DNA from: Streptomyces sp. TSRI0281
GTDB lineage: Bacteria > Actinomycetota > Actinomycetes > Streptomycetales > Streptomycetaceae
Assembly: GCF_001905125.1 (NCBI RefSeq)
Contig: NZ_LWLE01000034.1
Span: 220,714-284,713 of the forward strand
Length of the DNA: 64,000 bases
Direction: 5' to 3'
Position 1 is the stretch's first letter. Each line of letters starts with the position of its first letter. The position numbers were made by a program, and so were the translations under genes. The notes below the pieces were generated by a model. It saw nothing but the letters and a program-made list of their open reading frames with translations, was not told where the DNA came from and searched no databases. Of the stretch, positions 41,343 through 49,323 are shown one piece after another.

Positions 41343-42212
41343 GTGACTGGAACGACTGGAACGCTGGTACTCGCAGGGACCCCCATCGGCGACGTGGCGG
41401 ACGCCCCGCCACGGCTCGCCGCCGAGCTGGAGAGGGCCGATGTCGTCGCCGCCGAGGACACCCGGCGGCTGCGCCGCCTCACCCAGGCGCTCGGCATCCA
41501 CACCACGGGGCGTGTCGTCTCCTACTTCGAGGGCAATGAGTCGGCGCGCACGCCCGAACTGGTCGAGGCGCTGACCGGCGGGGCGCGGGTCCTGCTGGTC
41601 ACGGACGCCGGGATGCCGTCCGTCTCCGACCCCGGCTACCGGCTCGTCGCCGCCGCCGTCGAGAAGGACATCCGGGTCACCGCCGTGCCGGGCCCGTCGG
41701 CGGTGCTGACGGCTCTGGCCCTGTCCGGGCTGCCCGTGGACCGGTTCTGCTTCGAGGGCTTCCTGCCCCGCAAGGCGGGCGAACGGCTCGGCAAGCTCCG
41801 TGACGTCGCCGACGAGCGCCGCACGATGGTCTTCTTCGAGGCCCCGCACCGGCTGGACGACACGCTGGCCGCGATGGCCGAGGTGTTCGGCGCGGACCGG
41901 CGGGCCGCCGTGTGCCGCGAGCTGACCAAGACGTACGAGGAAGTGAAGCGCGGCCCGCTGGGCGAACTCGCCGTCTGGGCGGCGGACGGGGTGCGCGGCG
42001 AGATCACCGTCGTGGTCGAGGGCGCCACGGACTCCGGCAACGAGGACCTGGACGCCGAGGAGCTCGTGCGCCGGGTGCAGGTGCGCGAGGAGGCGGGGGA
42101 GCGGCGCAAGGAGGCCATCGCGGCGGTCGCGGCGGCGGCCGGACTGCCCAAGCGGGAGGTGTTCGACGCGGTCGTCGCGGCCAAGAACGCCGCGCGGACC
42201 CCCAAGCCCTGA
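41343..42212 (+). CDS. rsmI: 16S rRNA 2'-O-methyltransferase RsmI
   Basis: The 289-residue protein has the TP-methylase fold and RsmI signatures: LVLAGTPIGD, AEDTRRLRRL, SYFEGNE, VTDAGMPSVSDPGYRLV and AVPGPSAVLTAL. It methylates the ribose of C1402 in 16S rRNA. ATG 41334 is also in frame, but gggagg at 41328-41333 is at ideal distance from GTG 41343, so I use the latter. It faces away from pmt with about 60 bases between the starts. Confidence 0.93.
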   Translation: MTGTTGTLVLAGTPIGDVADAPPRLAAELERADVVAAEDTRRLRRLTQALGIHTTGRVVSYFEGNESARTPELVEALTGGARVLLVTDAGMPSVSDPGYRLVAAAVEKDIRVTAVPGPSAVLTALALSGLPVDRFCFEGFLPRKAGERLGKLRDVADERRTMVFFEAPHRLDDTLAAMAEVFGADRRAAVCRELTKTYEEVKRGPLGELAVWAADGVRGEITVVVEGATDSGNEDLDAEELVRRVQVREEAGERRKEAIAAVAAAAGLPKREVFDAVVAAKNAARTPKP

Positions 42213-42383
42213 CGGACCGATCAGGCTCGGGACGTCCTGGCCGGTTCGGTACGGGGAGGGCCCTGACCTGTTCGGTGCGGCGAGGCCCTGACCGGTCCGG
42301 CGAGGCCACCGGCCGGTCCGCGCCCGCGAGGTTCCGGCCGGTCCGCGCCCGCGAGGCCCCGACCGTTGCAGACCGCGCACACG
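42213..42383. repeat. Convergent gap filled with degenerate repeats
   Basis: Variants of ccggtccgcgcccgcgagg and gaggccctgaccggtccg recur five or six times. They lie between the ends of rsmI and the serine hydrolase gene and contain no gene. Some may fold into terminator hairpins, but none stands out. Confidence 0.5.
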
Positions 42384-43451
42384 TCAGAGGCGTTCCATCA
42401 GCAGGCCGTGGATGGTCGCGATGAACGGGTCGGTCCTGTGCACCCGCCGGGTGGTCACGGCGGCCACGGCGGTGCCGGTGTCCGGGCGGAAGCCGAGGAA
42501 CGCCTGCTGCCCGAGTGTGGCTCCGGCGTGGAAGTACACCGGTCCGCGCGGTGACGGATGGCGGAACCAGGTCAGCGTGTGCGTGTGGGCGTGCCGCAGA
42601 CCGCGCCGCAGCAGCGGACGCCGTACCTCCGCGAAGGCGGCGGCCAGCGGACGCGTGGGCGCGACCGCACCCGGAAGGTGCGCCTCCAGGAACGTGAGCA
42701 GGTCCAGCGGTGTCGCCCGCACCGCTCCGGCGGCGGTGAACCCGCCGGTGTCCAGCGCGGGCACCGGACCGCCGTCGCGCCGGTGCCCCACGGCGTCGCT
42801 GCCCGGCGGCCCCGGGCGTGGCCGCGTGCCGTCCAGCCCGAGCGGGCCCAGCACCTCCTGCTGGAGCAGCGCCTCCCAGGGCGTGCCGGTGGCGGCGGCC
42901 AGGGTGTGCCCGAGTACGGAGACCGCGAAGTTCGAGTAGTGCCAGCGGGTGCCCGGCCGGTGGCGGGGGCGGGCGCGGAGGAAGGCCCGGACGACCCGGT
43001 CGGCCGGGTAGCCGCTGTACGGGGCGGTGGACCACCGGGGCAGGGCCTGCGGGTAGAAGTCGGCCGGTGCCCCGGGGAGGCCCGAGGTGTGGGTGATCAG
43101 ATGGCGCAGGGTGATGGCGCGCACGGCGGGATGCACCGGGTGGCCCGGTGCCAGCAGTCCGGCCGCCGAGTCCTCGTACCGCACCCGGCCCGCCGCGACG
43201 AGTGCGGCGAGCAGCAGCCCGGTGAAGGGCTTGGACGCGGAACCGAGCTCGTAGTGGAGCCGGTCGCGGGGTACGTCGCCGGGCGGCACGGCGCCGTGCC
43301 GGAGGGTGCGGTGGCCCCGGTGGCTGAGCGCGATCACGAGGCCGGGCGAGTCGATGGTCCGGGCGGCGTCCGCCAGCAGCCGGGTCCTCTCGTCGCCGTC
43401 CCGGGACGGACGCTCGGTGGGGACCCGGCGGACGTCCTGCCGCGCCGTCAC
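42384..43451 (-). CDS. Serine hydrolase (beta-lactamase family), last gene of the DUF6895-like operon
   Basis: The 355-residue protein has GSASKPF (S-x-x-K nucleophile) near residue 75, HYSNFA (Y-S-N) near residue 175 and FHAGATLG as the third motif. No clear signal peptide is visible, so it is probably cytoplasmic or exported without cleavage. Such hydrolases occur in some peptide natural-product clusters as peptidases or acyltransferases. GTG 43451 overlaps the stop of the upstream gene (GTGA), showing tight coupling to the operon. Confidence 0.85.
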   Translation of the reverse strand: MTARQDVRRVPTERPSRDGDERTRLLADAARTIDSPGLVIALSHRGHRTLRHGAVPPGDVPRDRLHYELGSASKPFTGLLLAALVAAGRVRYEDSAAGLLAPGHPVHPAVRAITLRHLITHTSGLPGAPADFYPQALPRWSTAPYSGYPADRVVRAFLRARPRHRPGTRWHYSNFAVSVLGHTLAAATGTPWEALLQQEVLGPLGLDGTRPRPGPPGSDAVGHRRDGGPVPALDTGGFTAAGAVRATPLDLLTFLEAHLPGAVAPTRPLAAAFAEVRRPLLRRGLRHAHTHTLTWFRHPSPRGPVYFHAGATLGQQAFLGFRPDTGTAVAAVTTRRVHRTDPFIATIHGLLMERL

Positions 43452-44371
43452 GCGGGGGCCGGGGCGGCGAGGTCGGACAGGGCGCGGGACAGGGCCAGCG
43501 CCGAGGCGAACGCGGCCACCAGCGTCGGGTGGTAGACGAGGTCGAAGACCGACTCCTCGTCCCCTTCCGGCATGGCGCCGATCGCCGGCATCGCCCCGTC
43601 CGGCTGCTGTGCCCCGGCGAACGCCTGCCAGGCGGCCGGGTCCAGGGTCGGCCGCGGCAGGCAGGCGTCGACGACGAGCAGTTCGCCCAGCAGGTCCCAG
43701 CGGCCCAGGTCGAGCCAGTCGTCCAGCCACACCGGCAGCCAGAGGGCGAGGTAGTCCGCCACCTCGGCGGGCAGCCCGGCAGGGTTCGCGCCCCAGTCGG
43801 TCAGATGGAAGACCGTGTGGGTGATGTCGTAGCCGATGTTGCCCTCGACGGTCCAGGGTTCGGGCCGCCGGGACAGCCAGGTGCGCCGGTACGCCTCGTC
43901 GACCGGCATGCTCGGCTCCACTCCGAAGCGGCGCTCCACGGCGCTGAGCCCGAGCCGGCGCACCGGGACGACCTCCAGCGCGCCCCAGCTCGTCAGCCGG
44001 TGGTTCAGCCGGACGGCGGCCTCCAGGGACGGCTCCCGGAACCCCAGCTCCCGGAACGGTACGTAGACCTCCATCGGAATGGGGCAGAGCGGTTCGCGCC
44101 GCTGGCCGTCGACCAGCCGGGCTCCCGAGCCGAGCAGTTCGTGCCAGGCGTGGTCGAGGAGTTTGCGCGCCAGGGCGGCCTGCCGGGAACCGGCGACCCC
44201 TTCCCGGAAGATGACCTTGCTGATCATGGCCAGCTCGCCGAGCGGCTTGAACCGGTCCAGGACACCCACCTCGGGTGGCGGGTCGTCGTCCAGCCGGAAG
44301 CCTGCCCGGTGGTCGTACAGCCACCCCAGGGCCCGCGCGCCCACGTCATGGATCTGCTGGATGCCGCTCAT
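43448..44371 (-). CDS. DUF6895-like helical protein, copy 2
   Basis: The 307-residue protein is a paralogue of the upstream copy. Shared blocks are LGWLYDHRAGF near the N terminus, KPLGELA, GYDITHTVFHLTDWG near residue 185 and YLALWLPVWLDDWL followed by WDLLGELLVV. The THTVFHxTDW motif with two His and one Asp could bind metal or form an active site. The repeated amphipathic helices suggest an alpha/alpha barrel; this is inference. I recall such proteins as DUF6895 in Streptomyces, function unknown. Its ATG overlaps a 27-codon frame by ATGA. No signal peptide is seen. Confidence 0.75.
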   Translation of the reverse strand: MSGIQQIHDVGARALGWLYDHRAGFRLDDDPPPEVGVLDRFKPLGELAMISKVIFREGVAGSRQAALARKLLDHAWHELLGSGARLVDGQRREPLCPIPMEVYVPFRELGFREPSLEAAVRLNHRLTSWGALEVVPVRRLGLSAVERRFGVEPSMPVDEAYRRTWLSRRPEPWTVEGNIGYDITHTVFHLTDWGANPAGLPAEVADYLALWLPVWLDDWLDLGRWDLLGELLVVDACLPRPTLDPAAWQAFAGAQQPDGAMPAIGAMPEGDEESVFDLVYHPTLVAAFASALALSRALSDLAAPAPA

Positions 44372-44451
44372 GCGGCAGCTCCCTTCGTGCGGCTGGTGCG
44401 GCTGGTGCGGCTCGTGTGGCTGGTGTGCCGGGGGTGCCTGGCGCGGCTCAT
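44368..44451 (-). CDS. Possible 27-residue peptide gene between the two DUF6895-like genes
   Basis: The frame starts with an ATG overlapping the upstream stop (ATGA at plus 44448-44451) and ends with a TGA overlapping the downstream ATG (plus 44368-44371). It is therefore coupled on both sides. It encodes a basic Arg/His/Ser/Thr peptide with a thrice repeated SRT unit, from a 9-base DNA repeat (ctggtgcgg on the plus strand). It may be a true small protein, a translation bridge keeping ribosomes on the mRNA, or chance. Confidence 0.35.
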   Translation of the reverse strand: MSRARHPRHTSHTSRTSRTSRTKGAAA

Positions 44452-45482
44452 GCGGCGGCCCCGGCTTCCGCCGTCGCGGCGTCCGGCCGGTGCGCGGTGA
44501 GCCGCTTCAGGCACAGCGCGGCGGCGAACGCGGTCACCAGGGTGGAGTGGTAGCAGGCGAGGAAGGGGTACGGGTCCGGACCGGGGCCCGCACCGCCCGG
44601 CGGGGCATCCTCCGGAGAGACCGGCGGACCCGTCTCCGGTACGGCGCCGCCCGGCGCCTGTGCGGCGGCGAGTGCGGGCCAGGCCGCGTCCAGCAGCGCC
44701 GAGGGCGGCGGGCCCGGCAGGGCGGCGGCGACCGCGAGCAGCTCGCCGGTCAGGTCCCACTGCATGCTCTCCAGGCAGCCGTCGACCCAGGGGGGCAGCC
44801 AGGCCCGCAGATAGGCGTCGATGTCGGCGGGCATCCGCTCGGGGACACAGCACCAGTCCGTGATGTGGAAGACGGTGTGGGTCAGCGCGTAGCCGGAGGG
44901 CCCCTCGAACATCCATGGCTCGGACAGCCCGCCCAGCCAGGTGCGCGCGAGGACCGGACCCGGGTCGGTGTGCGGGGCGGCGCCGACCCGCCGCTCCGAG
45001 TTGATCAGCCCGAGCTCCCGGTTGGCGTGCTGCTCGGTGTGGGCCCAGCCCCGGGTCGAGGAGAGCGTCCCGGCCAGGCGCTCGAAACCCTCGTGGCGCA
45101 GCCCGTATCCGGCGAAGGCGGCGTAGATCTCGTACGGGTACGCGGCGAAGGGTTCGCCGCGCAGCAGCTCCAGCAGCAGGTCGCCGTCGTGCACCTGCTC
45201 CCACGCGAAGGCGATGAGTTCCCCGGACGTCCCGTGTTCCGGGGTGTCCGGGGCGGTGCTGCGGCGGATCGTGGTGCAGAGCTGGGCCAGCTCGCCCAGG
45301 GGTTTGAGCGTGTCGTTGACCTTGGTGTGCGGCTCCAGTACGTCCTGGGGGAGTACGAAGCCCGAGCGGTGGGCATCGGCCCAGCCGAGCGCCCGCCGCA
45401 GTACGCGGGGCAGCACGGACAGCGCCGCGCCCGTCGTACCGCCGGGCTGTGCGCCGAGGTCGGCGGGCGCCGATGCCGTCAC
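44448..45482 (-). CDS. DUF6895-like helical protein, copy 1
   Basis: The 344-residue protein aligns along its length with the downstream paralogue: ALGWADAHRSGF, LKPLGELAQL, GYALTHTVFHITDWC near residue 200, and WLPPWVDGCLESMQWDLTGELLAVAAALPGPP read in two parts. A Pro/Gly-rich insertion near residue 290 is unique to it. Conserved His, His, Asp and Trp in the central motif suggest a shared active site. GTG 45482 overlaps the upstream stop (GTGA). Two diverged copies side by side may work as a heterodimer. Confidence 0.75.
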   Translation of the reverse strand: MTASAPADLGAQPGGTTGAALSVLPRVLRRALGWADAHRSGFVLPQDVLEPHTKVNDTLKPLGELAQLCTTIRRSTAPDTPEHGTSGELIAFAWEQVHDGDLLLELLRGEPFAAYPYEIYAAFAGYGLRHEGFERLAGTLSSTRGWAHTEQHANRELGLINSERRVGAAPHTDPGPVLARTWLGGLSEPWMFEGPSGYALTHTVFHITDWCCVPERMPADIDAYLRAWLPPWVDGCLESMQWDLTGELLAVAAALPGPPPSALLDAAWPALAAAQAPGGAVPETGPPVSPEDAPPGGAGPGPDPYPFLACYHSTLVTAFAAALCLKRLTAHRPDAATAEAGAAA

Positions 45483-46204
45483 CGCGCCCGCCCCTCGGCC
45501 ATGAGCCGGGCCGCCCGCACATGCAGGGTGACCCGGGGGTCCGGGCCGCCCATGAGCTCCACGAAGTCGAGCCCGCGCTCCAGGCCCAGGCTGTCGGGCC
45601 GGCCGTCCAGCGCGGCCAGCCAGCGGCCGGCTCCCGCCGCCTGGAGCCAGTTGCGCCGCCGCACCGCGCGCACGAACCCCCGGGACAGGTCGACGACCCG
45701 GTGGGCGGCGGCCCGGTGCACGGCCGACGAAGCGGCCGGGACGGCGAGCGGGGCCAGTACCGAGAGCTGATGGGTGAAGGCCTGCCAGGGGGCCGCTTCG
45801 AGCCAGGCCGCATCGGGTTCGCCGGTGCCGTGCCCGGCGAACGGTGGCTGTCCGGTGGTGGTGGCGGTGGTGGCCGGTGCCGTCCGGTGCAGGGCGGACA
45901 TCATGCCCCAGTGGCTCCAGGCCGTGGCGTCCGAGGAGTCGGGCCGGGGCGGGAATTCCCGCACGGCACGGTGGAGTACGGCGATGTCTCCGGGATGCGG
46001 ATTGCGCCCGTACAGAACACTGGGCAGCAGCAGATCGGCTCCGATGACGCGTACCGCGGCAATTCCTGTCCGGTTTCCCTCGTCGATTCCGGCGGCGCCG
46101 CAAACCATGGCGAGGTGGTCCCCGCTCCGAAGAGCGAGGACCACCTCTGTTGCCAGGTCATGCACGGCACCCGCAAGGGGGGACGAGGCATGTGACTGGT
46201 CCAT
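45479..46204 (-). CDS. Hypothetical protein (241 aa) of the DUF6895-like operon
   Basis: No family is recognised. The protein is soluble and Ala/Arg-rich, with a central RNWLQAAGAGRWLAALDGRP segment and a C-terminal FVELMGGPDPRVTLHVRAAR. It starts 10 bases after the peptide gene stop, with only a weak ribosome site, so it may depend on translation of the peptide. Its stop overlaps the next gene. By position it could be a recognition or scaffold protein for the peptide. Confidence 0.7.
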   Translation of the reverse strand: MDQSHASSPLAGAVHDLATEVVLALRSGDHLAMVCGAAGIDEGNRTGIAAVRVIGADLLLPSVLYGRNPHPGDIAVLHRAVREFPPRPDSSDATAWSHWGMMSALHRTAPATTATTTGQPPFAGHGTGEPDAAWLEAAPWQAFTHQLSVLAPLAVPAASSAVHRAAAHRVVDLSRGFVRAVRRRNWLQAAGAGRWLAALDGRPDSLGLERGLDFVELMGGPDPRVTLHVRAARLMAEGRAR

Positions 46205-46214
46205 GTGCTACCGA

Positions 46215-46391
46215 CTAGCCCTTCTTCGGGCGGGGGGTCGGAGGCGCGAGCAGCAGGAGCGAGCCGCCTCCGAGGAGGGCGAGATACGCGCACTCGCGCG
46301 AGTCCCGGTAGAAGCCTTCGGCCTCGCCCGGGTTGAGCGCCGCGTCGAGGTCGATCTCGATGTCGGTGGCAGTGGATTCGGTGGTGAACAT
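46215..46391 (-). CDS. Small peptide gene (58 aa), candidate modified-peptide precursor
   Basis: The peptide has an acidic N-terminal half (MFTTESTATDIEIDLDAALN, then PGEAEGFYRD), a single Cys in SRECAYLALL, then GGGSLLLLAPP and a basic end TPRPKKG. An acidic leader followed by a Gly-rich hydrophobic segment is the layout of many ribosomal peptide precursors. ATG 46391 has a cggggaac purine-rich site upstream. The frame is open to 46466, but the extra residues lack a better start. It is the first gene of a minus-strand operon of five or six coupled genes. Precursor status is inferred. Confidence 0.6.
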   Translation of the reverse strand: MFTTESTATDIEIDLDAALNPGEAEGFYRDSRECAYLALLGGGSLLLLAPPTPRPKKG

Positions 46392-46806
46392 GGGTTGTTC
46401 CCCGTCCTGTGGGAAGTGGGGTGCTGCGTACGGTCCGAGTGAAATACGCGAAATGTAAAGCCGCAAATCGGATAGGCCGACCGAGAACTTTACTCATTCA
46501 ATTGAATGTGAATTCTTATGGCTCGTGTAAGTCAATGGCCTGGGGAAATGCATATTCTGCTCACTCGGCCGGGGGGTAGTGCGCAGGGCGCATTCAGTCC
46601 GGTGCAGGCGGCGCGCGAGGGCGCTCGGTGCGCGGCCGGTCACGGGCGACCCTGTCCGGCGCCATGCGGGGGCAAAGGGCGGCCCAAGGAGGCCAAGAAC
46701 GCATCAATGCTGGCCCTGAGCTGGTGCGTCCGCCCATACGGAGGTGTCCACTGGAGAGTGACGGGCAATCCCCGGAGTGCTTGTCCGGCGGACAAGAGGA
46801 GCAGGT
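46392..46806. other. AT-rich regulatory region between divergent units
   Basis: About 415 bases upstream of both the peptide operon and the zinc-ribbon gene. Bases 46440-46560 are unusually AT-rich for this genome. They hold a 14-base perfect palindrome (46495-46508). A purine-rich aagaggagcagg ribosome site for the plus-strand gene ends at 46804. I see no additional gene. Confidence 0.55.
46495..46508. promoter_or_regulatory. 14-base palindrome upstream of the peptide operon
   Basis: cattcaattgaatg is a perfect palindrome about 105 bases before the peptide start, in an AT-rich patch. It includes ttgaat on the minus strand, which could be part of a -35 element, so a bound regulator would block the operon. 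Confidence 0.5.
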
Positions 46807-47211
46807 ATGAGCGAGATCGCAGCAACCACCGTGCATGAGGCGTACGCCTTCGCCTGCATGCGGTGCGGATTCGGCTGGGAACAGGCCTACGAGATAGAGC
46901 ACCACGTCGACGGCTCCGGCCATGCCTTCGTGGTCTACAAGGCGGACGGGGAGCGGGTGCCCTCACCGCTGTCCACTCCCACCTGCACGAACTGCGGCGG
47001 CCATGTGGTCCGGATCATGCGGTCCGGCCGGGTCTCCAGCGTGCAGCAGCTGCTCCAGCGCCAGCAGATCCCGAAGACCCCGAAGACCCCGAAGACCTCC
47101 AGGTCCGCGGCGTCCGCCGAGGGGGACGAGGTGGCCGCGGTCGCCGCGGCTCCGGCGGCATCGCACCACTGGCATCTGTCCGACCTGCTGCATCCCTTCC
47201 ACCGCCGGTAG
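46807..47211 (+). CDS. Zinc-ribbon-like hypothetical protein (134 aa)
   Basis: The protein has CMRCGFGW near residue 17 and CTNCGGHV near residue 62, two CxxC pairs that form a zinc-ribbon. A KTPKTPKTSRS repeat and an Ala/His-rich C terminus ending HPFHRR follow. It is a family I associate with Streptomyces genomes but of unknown role; it may bind nucleic acid or metal. The aagaggagcag ribosome site supports ATG 46807. The first of three 22-base repeats spans its stop codon. Confidence 0.75.
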   Translation: MSEIAATTVHEAYAFACMRCGFGWEQAYEIEHHVDGSGHAFVVYKADGERVPSPLSTPTCTNCGGHVVRIMRSGRVSSVQQLLQRQQIPKTPKTPKTSRSAASAEGDEVAAVAAAPAASHHWHLSDLLHPFHRR

Positions 47212-47267
47212 ACGCACCGGGCCCACCGCCGGTAGACGTACCGGTCCACCGCCGGCAGACGTACCGG
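47199..47267. repeat. Three tandem copies of a 22-base repeat
   Basis: ccaccgccggtagacgtaccgg-like units start at 47199, 47223 and 47246 with one or two base changes. The first covers the stop codon of the zinc-ribbon gene. Expansion could change its C terminus. The number is too few and spacing too short for CRISPR. Confidence 0.7.
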
Positions 47268-47436
47268 CCGGTCACCGCGACTCCTGCGGGCGTGCGGGTT
47301 CCGCGCGGTCGGCCCGCTGGCCACCCCGTGGCCGGCGGGCCGGTCCACGTGCCGGGCGGGCCGGTCCACGGTCGTCGGCGGTCCGGCCCCACGTCGCCGG
47401 TGAGCGCGCCGCGCACGTCCTCGTACGATCGTGGGC

Positions 47437-48303
47437 ATGAGCCGTACGGAAGCCCCGCCGCTGCCCGAACCCCTGCGGGTTCCGGTCGCCGATTCGCACA
47501 CCCACCTGGACATGCAGGACGGAACCGTCGAGGAGGGCCTGGCCAGGGCCGCGGCGGTCAACGTCACCACCGTCGTCCAGGTGGGCTGCGACGTCGCGGG
47601 ATCGCGCTGGGCCGCCGAGACCGCGGCGGCCCACCCGGCCGTGCACGCCTCGGTCGCCCTGCACCCGAACGAGGCGCCGCGCATCGTGCACGGCGACCCC
47701 GACGGCGGGTCGCGGCAGGGGGTCAGGGCGCCGGGCGGGAAGGCGGCGCTCGACGAGGCGCTCGCGGAGATCGACGCGCTGGCCGCACTCGACCACGTAC
47801 GCGGCGTCGGCGAGACCGGCCTCGACCACTTCCGTACGGGCCCCGAGGGCATGGCCGCCCAGGAGGAGTCCTTCCGGGCCCACATCGAGATCGCCAAACG
47901 GCACGGCAAGGCCCTCGTCATCCACGACCGCGACGCACACGCGGATGTGCTGCGCGTCCTCGCCGACGCGGGAGCCCCCGAGCGGACCGTGTTCCACTGC
48001 TACTCCGGCGACGCCGACATGGCCCGGATCTGCGCGGACGCCGGGTACTTCATGTCCTTCGCGGGCAACGTCACCTTCAAGAACGCCCAGCCGCTGCGCG
48101 ACGCGCTGGCCGTCGCCCCGACCGAACTGGTCCTGGTCGAGACCGACGCCCCCTTCCTCACGCCCGCCCCGTACCGGGGGCGCCCCAACGCGCCGTATCT
48201 CATCCCGGTCACCCTGCGGGCCATGGCGGCCGTGAAGGGCCTCGACGAGGACACGCTCGCCGCGGCGGTCTACGACAACACCGCGCGGGCCTTCGACTAC
48301 TGA
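47437..48303 (+). CDS. tatD: TatD family metal-dependent DNase
   Basis: The 288-residue amidohydrolase-fold protein has metal ligands in DSHTHLD near residue 19, GETGLD near residue 125 (Glu), VIHDRDA (His), FHCYSGD (His) and ETDAPFL near residue 237 (Asp). TatD enzymes are 3'-5' exonucleases in DNA repair and fragmentation. TACGAT (47424-47429) lies exactly 7 bases before ATG 47437, a leaderless arrangement. It is followed by rsmA and ispE, a common actinobacterial gene order. Confidence 0.93.
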   Translation: MSRTEAPPLPEPLRVPVADSHTHLDMQDGTVEEGLARAAAVNVTTVVQVGCDVAGSRWAAETAAAHPAVHASVALHPNEAPRIVHGDPDGGSRQGVRAPGGKAALDEALAEIDALAALDHVRGVGETGLDHFRTGPEGMAAQEESFRAHIEIAKRHGKALVIHDRDAHADVLRVLADAGAPERTVFHCYSGDADMARICADAGYFMSFAGNVTFKNAQPLRDALAVAPTELVLVETDAPFLTPAPYRGRPNAPYLIPVTLRAMAAVKGLDEDTLAAAVYDNTARAFDY

Positions 48304-48310
48304 GGCCCAC

Positions 48311-48342
48311 CGGTGCGCGCTCCTCCCCGGGGGCGCGCACCG
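48311..48342. terminator. Intrinsic terminator after tatD
   Basis: cggtgcgcgc (48311-48320) pairs perfectly with gcgcgcaccg (48333-48342) around a 12-base loop, 8 bases past the tatD stop. A second smaller hairpin (cccgct/agcggg, 48372-48388) follows. Confidence 0.75.
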
Positions 48343-48429
48343 AAGGGCCGAAGGGGCGTACCCCCCGCGCCTCCCGCTCCGACAGCGGGGGGCGAGCCCG
48401 AGGCCGCGCCGCGGCCGTAGGCTTACCGG

Positions 48430-49323
48430 GTGAGCAGCACAGAGCCCGACGCCCTCCTGGGCCCCGCAGACATCCGCGACCTGGCCGCCAAGCTGGGCGT
48501 ACGCCCCACCAAGCAGCGCGGTCAGAACTTCGTCATCGACGCCAACACGGTCCGCAGGATCGTGCGTACCGCGGAGGTCCGCCCGGACGACGTGGTCGTC
48601 GAGGTCGGCCCGGGGCTCGGCTCGCTGACCCTGGCCCTGCTGGAGGCGGCCGACCGGGTCGTCGCCGTGGAGATCGACGACACCCTCGCCGCCGCCCTGC
48701 CGGCCACGGTCGCTGCCCGGATGCCGGAGCGCGCCGACCGGTTCGCCCTGGTCCACTCCGACGCGATGCTCGTGACCGAGCTGCCCGGCCCGCAGCCGAC
48801 CGCCCTGGTGGCGAACTTGCCGTACAACGTGGCGGTACCGGTCCTGCTCACCATGCTGGAACGCTTCCCGAGCATCGAGCGGACCCTGGTCATGGTCCAG
48901 GCCGAGGTGGCCGACCGGCTGGCCGCGCGGCCCGGCAACAAGGTCTACGGCGTGCCGTCGGTGAAGGCCAACTGGTACGCGGACGTCAAGCGCGCCGGGT
49001 CCATCGGCCGGACGGTCTTCTGGCCCGCGCCGAACGTCGACTCGGGGCTCGTCTCCCTGGTCCGGCGCACCGAACCCCTCCGCACCACGGCGAGCCGGAA
49101 AGAGGTCTTCGCCGTCGTCGACGCGGCCTTCGCCCAGCGCCGCAAGACGCTGCGCGCCGCGCTGTCCGGATGGGCCGGGTCCGCGCCCGCCGCCGAGGCC
49201 GCGCTGGTCGCCGCGGGGATCTCCCCGCAGGCCCGCGGCGAGGCGCTGACGGTCGAGGAATTCGCCGCCATCGCCGAGAACAAGCCCGCCGTGACCGCCG
49301 ACGTTCCCGGGAGCAGCGAGTGA
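48430..49323 (+). CDS. rsmA: 16S rRNA dimethyladenosine transferase RsmA (KsgA)
   Basis: The 297-residue enzyme has KQRGQNFVID near residue 33, SAM motif VVEVGPGLGSLT near residue 58, VEID, and catalytic NLPYNVAVP near residue 133. It dimethylates two adjacent adenines at the 3' end of 16S rRNA during 30S maturation. TAGGCT (48418-48423) is 6 bases before GTG 48430, so the mRNA may be leaderless. Its stop overlaps the ispE start (GTGA). Confidence 0.95.
   Translation: MSSTEPDALLGPADIRDLAAKLGVRPTKQRGQNFVIDANTVRRIVRTAEVRPDDVVVEVGPGLGSLTLALLEAADRVVAVEIDDTLAAALPATVAARMPERADRFALVHSDAMLVTELPGPQPTALVANLPYNVAVPVLLTMLERFPSIERTLVMVQAEVADRLAARPGNKVYGVPSVKANWYADVKRAGSIGRTVFWPAPNVDSGLVSLVRRTEPLRTTASRKEVFAVVDAAFAQRRKTLRAALSGWAGSAPAAEAALVAAGISPQARGEALTVEEFAAIAENKPAVTADVPGSSE

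Noticed and set aside
42384..46391. A lanthipeptide, lasso or thiopeptide cluster
   Set aside because: No LanB/LanC, lasso B/C, YcaO or radical-SAM protein is present. The cluster is reported instead as an uncharacterised peptide operon.
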